64,000 nucleotides of DNA from Spartobacteria bacterium. GTDB taxonomy: Bacteria > Verrucomicrobiota > Verrucomicrobiia > Chthoniobacterales > UBA10450. The position numbers and the translations under genes are program-made. Below, piece after piece: positions 61,623 to 64,000 of the stretch (position 1 is the stretch's first letter; each line of letters begins with the position of its first letter). The stretch lies in NCBI GenBank assembly GCA_003167555.1, contig PMSN01000011.1, positions 248,001 through 312,000 on the forward strand. Reading direction: 5' to 3'. The notes under the pieces were generated by a model, which was given only the letters and a program-made list of their open reading frames with translations, did not search any database and had not been told where the DNA came from.

Positions 61623-61714
61623 AGGTGGATCGCGCGCTCCGTCGCGCGATGTTTATTCGGTGCGGCTGCGCCGCCATTATTTTAGCATCGAGCGACGGAG
61701 CGCTCGATCCACCT
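61623..61714. repeat. Palindromic element abutting the nagA start codon
   Basis: Arms of 29 bp, AGGTGGATCGCGCGCTCCGT (continuing to 61651) and its counterpart 61686-61714, pair with two mismatches. The right arm ends at the base before ATG 61715, so the sequence where a ribosome-binding site would lie is part of the element. Confidence 0.75.
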
Positions 61715-62857
61715 ATGATTTTCTCAAACGCACGCCTTGTTCTGCCGGAAGGAATCTGCGAGGGGCTGGAGGTTATCGTCGCCGAGGGAAAAATCGTGGA
61801 GATCTGCGAGCGAACGGATGGGGCGGCAATCGATCTCACGGGAAATTATCTCGCGCCGGGATTCATCGATCTGCACATCCACGGCGCTCTGGGCCGCGAT
61901 ACGATGGAGGCGTCGCTGGAAGCGTTTCGAACGATCTGCGACTATCATGCAAGCGGTGGCACGACATCGCTTTTACTGACAACGGTAACTGCGCCGATCG
62001 CGGAAATCGTGAAAGTGTTACGAGCCGTCCGCGCGTTGGCCGGCAGCATCAGACAAATCGCGGGCGTGCACGTCGAAGGGCCTTTCATCTCACGCTCGCG
62101 AGCCGGCGCCCAACGCGCTGAGTTTATTCGCGATCCTGAGCTGGATTCCGTCGCGGAATTAATGGCCTACGCGGACGTAATCAAAGTCGTAACGCTCGCG
62201 CCGGAATTGCCCGGGGCGCTCGATCTCATCCATCGCTTACGCGAGCGGGAAATCATCGCGAGCGGCGGCCACAGCGATGCGTCCGACGAAGAAGCCCGCG
62301 CGGGATTTGAAAGCGGGATGCGTCACGTCACGCACACGTTTAACGCGATGTCCTCCGCGCGACGCGAGGGCGTCTATCGCGAAGGCGGGCTGCTCGAGTT
62401 CGCCTTGAGCGAGCCCGAGATTATGTGCGAGTTGATCGCGGACGGTCATCACGTCTCGACCACGTTGATGAAAGTGCTGTATCGAGCGAAAGGTCCGCGC
62501 GGGATTTGTCTCGTGACGGATGCGACTGCCGGCGCGGGCCTTCCCGAGGGCGCCCGATTCTCGCTGGCGGGTCTCGATTGTGTCGTGAGCGGAGGTGTTT
62601 GTCTGCTGGCCGATCGTTCGGCGCTGGCGGGCAGTGCCTCGCGGATGATCGACCTTGTGCGCGTGCTGGTGAAGACCGTGAAAATTCCGTTGCACGAAGC
62701 GGTGGCGATGGCGAGCACGAACCCGGCGCATGCGCTTGGAGCGAAAACGAAAGGCGCGATCGAGATTGGCTGCGACGCGGATTTCGTCGTGCTCTCGCCT
62801 GAGTTGGATGTCCTGCGGACGTTCGTCGCTGGAGAAGAAATTTACCGAAAGAGTTGA
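61715..62857 (+). CDS. nagA: N-acetylglucosamine-6-phosphate deacetylase
   Basis: 380 residues from ATG 61715. It removes the acetyl group from GlcNAc-6-phosphate in amino-sugar recycling. Family signatures: APGFIDLHIHGALG (metal His pair), HVEGPFISRSRAGAQ (catalytic-site Glu), GHSDASDEEA, HTFNAMSS (His of the substrate site), LVTDATAGAG (catalytic Asp) and ALGAKTKGAIEIGCDADFVVL at the end. A longer frame upstream lies in the palindrome and was rejected. No nagB is adjacent; the amidase and LysM genes elsewhere make cell-wall recycling a plausible context. Confidence 0.93.
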   Translation: MIFSNARLVLPEGICEGLEVIVAEGKIVEICERTDGAAIDLTGNYLAPGFIDLHIHGALGRDTMEASLEAFRTICDYHASGGTTSLLLTTVTAPIAEIVKVLRAVRALAGSIRQIAGVHVEGPFISRSRAGAQRAEFIRDPELDSVAELMAYADVIKVVTLAPELPGALDLIHRLREREIIASGGHSDASDEEARAGFESGMRHVTHTFNAMSSARREGVYREGGLLEFALSEPEIMCELIADGHHVSTTLMKVLYRAKGPRGICLVTDATAGAGLPEGARFSLAGLDCVVSGGVCLLADRSALAGSASRMIDLVRVLVKTVKIPLHEAVAMASTNPAHALGAKTKGAIEIGCDADFVVLSPELDVLRTFVAGEEIYRKS

Positions 62858-62875
62858 ACGCGAAGGCTCCGCAGA

Positions 62876-62893
62876 GCGAGACTCTGTCGAGCC
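62876..62893. repeat. Single arm of a dispersed palindrome
   Basis: GCGAGACTCTGTCGAGCC repeats the left arm of the element at 22991-23058 without the opposite arm. It looks like a remnant in the gap after nagA. Confidence 0.55.
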
Positions 62894-62904
62894 GAAACGG
62901 TGCA

Positions 62905-64000
62905 TCAGATCGAAAGCAAGAATTTTGCGATCTCGAGCGATGCCGTCGGTCGACCGAGCTGGCTGATGTTCGTCGACCACTCGCGCCACTGCGCGGCATC
63001 GTTCGCGAAAACTTCCTGGACCGCGGCGATCACTTCGTCGTGCGTCCGCGCGATAGTGCCCGATTTCGTTTTCACGATGAACCGTGCGTTGCCTTCCTCT
63101 TGTCCGGGGATGACGTGATTGACGATCATCGGGCACGCGGCCGACATCGCTTCCTGCACGGTCGCGCCGCCGGCCTTGCTGATGACGAGATGATTGGCGC
63201 GGAGCAACCGCGGCAGCTCGTCGCTCCAATCCACCGTTTCGAATTGTTGCGTCACCGCGTCGCGAATTTTGTCGACGGAAACTTTCAATCCGGCATTGCG
63301 ACCCACGGTCACGGTCAATTGAATTTCCGGCAACGCGGCGAGGCGACGGACCAGCTCCGGTGCGGCAGACGTGTTCGCGTTAATAATGTAGAGCACGCGC
63401 CGTCCGGTTTGATCCGAGGGAGGCAAACGTATTTCGCCCGGCTGCGCGAAGACTGTGCTGACCGGAAAGCCGAACGTCTTGATCTTCTCCGGCGGAATGC
63501 CGGCATCGCGGAGGACCTGCGCGCTCTCCTCGTTCGGCAGCAGGAAATAATCGGCGCTGCACCGATACCAGATCGCGTTCACGCTGATGGAATCGGTGAT
63601 GACGACGACGCGTTTGTGCTGAGGCGAACCTTCCCAGCCGAGCAATTCATCGAGCATGTGCGGATACGCAGGGTAGACCGACACGATCACGTCCGGCTGG
63701 AGGCGCGCGAGCATGCGGCGCAGATAATTTTTCAAGGAAAAGAAGACGCGGAAATCGCCGGCGAACTTTTCCTGGCGATCGAGCCAGCGGTAAATGACGC
63801 CCCAGACGCGCGGCAGGCGATTGATCATCCCCATGTAGAGGACGCGCGCCCAATCGTTCCCGAAGCCATAGGTTTCGGCGAAAAGATCGTGGAGCTCGAC
63901 GTGCGCGCCGTCGGGCGAGATTTTGCGCAAGCCGTCGCGGATGCCGCGGGCGGCGCTATTATGTCCCTCGCCAAATCGGGCGGTCAGGATGAGAATTTTT
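62905..64000 (-). CDS. MGDG-synthase-like glycosyltransferase (5' end beyond the window)
   Basis: The frame is open to the right edge, so the start is missing. Visible: ILTARFGEGHNSAARGIRDGL, the Gly-rich N-terminal loop of MGDG synthases (PF06925 type), VIVSVYPAYPHMLDELL, VVVITDSISVNAIWY, a hinge with PVSTVFAQPGE, and the GT28/MurG-like sugar-nucleotide site VISKAGGATVQEAMSAACPMIVNHVIPGQEEGNA. It probably transfers a hexose from a nucleotide sugar to diacylglycerol or a similar lipid at the inner leaflet. The substrate is not decided by sequence. Confidence 0.8.
   Translation of the reverse strand, partial: KILILTARFGEGHNSAARGIRDGLRKISPDGAHVELHDLFAETYGFGNDWARVLYMGMINRLPRVWGVIYRWLDRQEKFAGDFRVFFSLKNYLRRMLARLQPDVIVSVYPAYPHMLDELLGWEGSPQHKRVVVITDSISVNAIWYRCSADYFLLPNEESAQVLRDAGIPPEKIKTFGFPVSTVFAQPGEIRLPPSDQTGRRVLYIINANTSAAPELVRRLAALPEIQLTVTVGRNAGLKVSVDKIRDAVTQQFETVDWSDELPRLLRANHLVISKAGGATVQEAMSAACPMIVNHVIPGQEEGNARFIVKTKSGTIARTHDEVIAAVQEVFANDAAQWREWSTNISQLGRPTASLEIAKFLLSI

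Overview
The window is about 64 kb of high-GC bacterial chromosome, apart from some visibly AT-richer patches. The gene content suggests a Verrucomicrobiota-type soil lineage, by inference only. It has a Gram-negative envelope (BamA, Skp, an LpxL-type acyltransferase), futalosine-route menaquinone synthesis (mqnC), a 20S proteasome next to a UBact-type ubiquitin-like modifier, several TolB-like/TPR membrane proteins, and an ECF sigma factor coupled to a Ser/Thr kinase. No rRNA, tRNA, CRISPR array, integrase or transposase was recognised.

Layout. 1-6.3 kb: a broken GT39-like glycosyltransferase, a NAGPA-like (DUF2233) secreted protein, an intact TolB/TPR membrane protein and a decayed paralogue. 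6.3-10 kb: S-adenosylmethionine cycle, with an ArsR-methyltransferase fusion regulator divergent from metK-ahcY. 10-17 kb: a membrane TIR protein with a duplicated C-terminal domain, a methyltransferase, a cupin, CreD and an MFS exporter. 17-19 kb: metal-handling genes. 19-25.7 kb: an S9 peptidase, glpX, a beta/gamma-crystallin, a D-amino-acid-oxidase-like enzyme and mqnC. 25.8-29.7 kb: bamA-skp and a DUF3108 protein. 29.8-33.1 kb: minus-strand run UBact - proteasome beta - proteasome alpha - amidase - peptidoglycan-binding protein. 33.2-36 kb: a LysM protein, a frameshifted GYF_2 protein and an MsbA-like ABC exporter.

36.2-49 kb is an accessory region of lower and uneven GC. It holds an animal-type haem peroxidase followed 2 nt later by a stand-alone LanM-type dehydratase domain, a convergent gene with a nitrile-hydratase-like leader (candidate RiPP precursor), an ECF sigma factor/kinase pair, a secreted Kelch-collagen protein, a truncated folB remnant, a small protein plus HTTM-domain membrane protein, and a third TolB/TPR protein just before intact folB. 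The peroxidase/LanM/precursor group is the best candidate here for an undescribed system.

49.6-64 kb: argH, a NUDIX hydrolase, tatC, a prepilin peptidase with a large insert, the alpha-E/circularly permuted ATP-grasp pair, and a minus-strand cluster (halogenase-like flavoprotein, LpxL-like acyltransferase, small membrane protein, polysaccharide deacetylase). Then come an amidohydrolase, nagA and an MGDG-synthase-like glycosyltransferase that runs off the end.

Many intergenic gaps hold imperfect palindromes of 60-160 bp, and two genes carry heptanucleotide repeats. Several coding regions look frameshifted (near 1065, 5150, 6106 and 33995); these may be real decay or sequencing error. Start codons are inferred.
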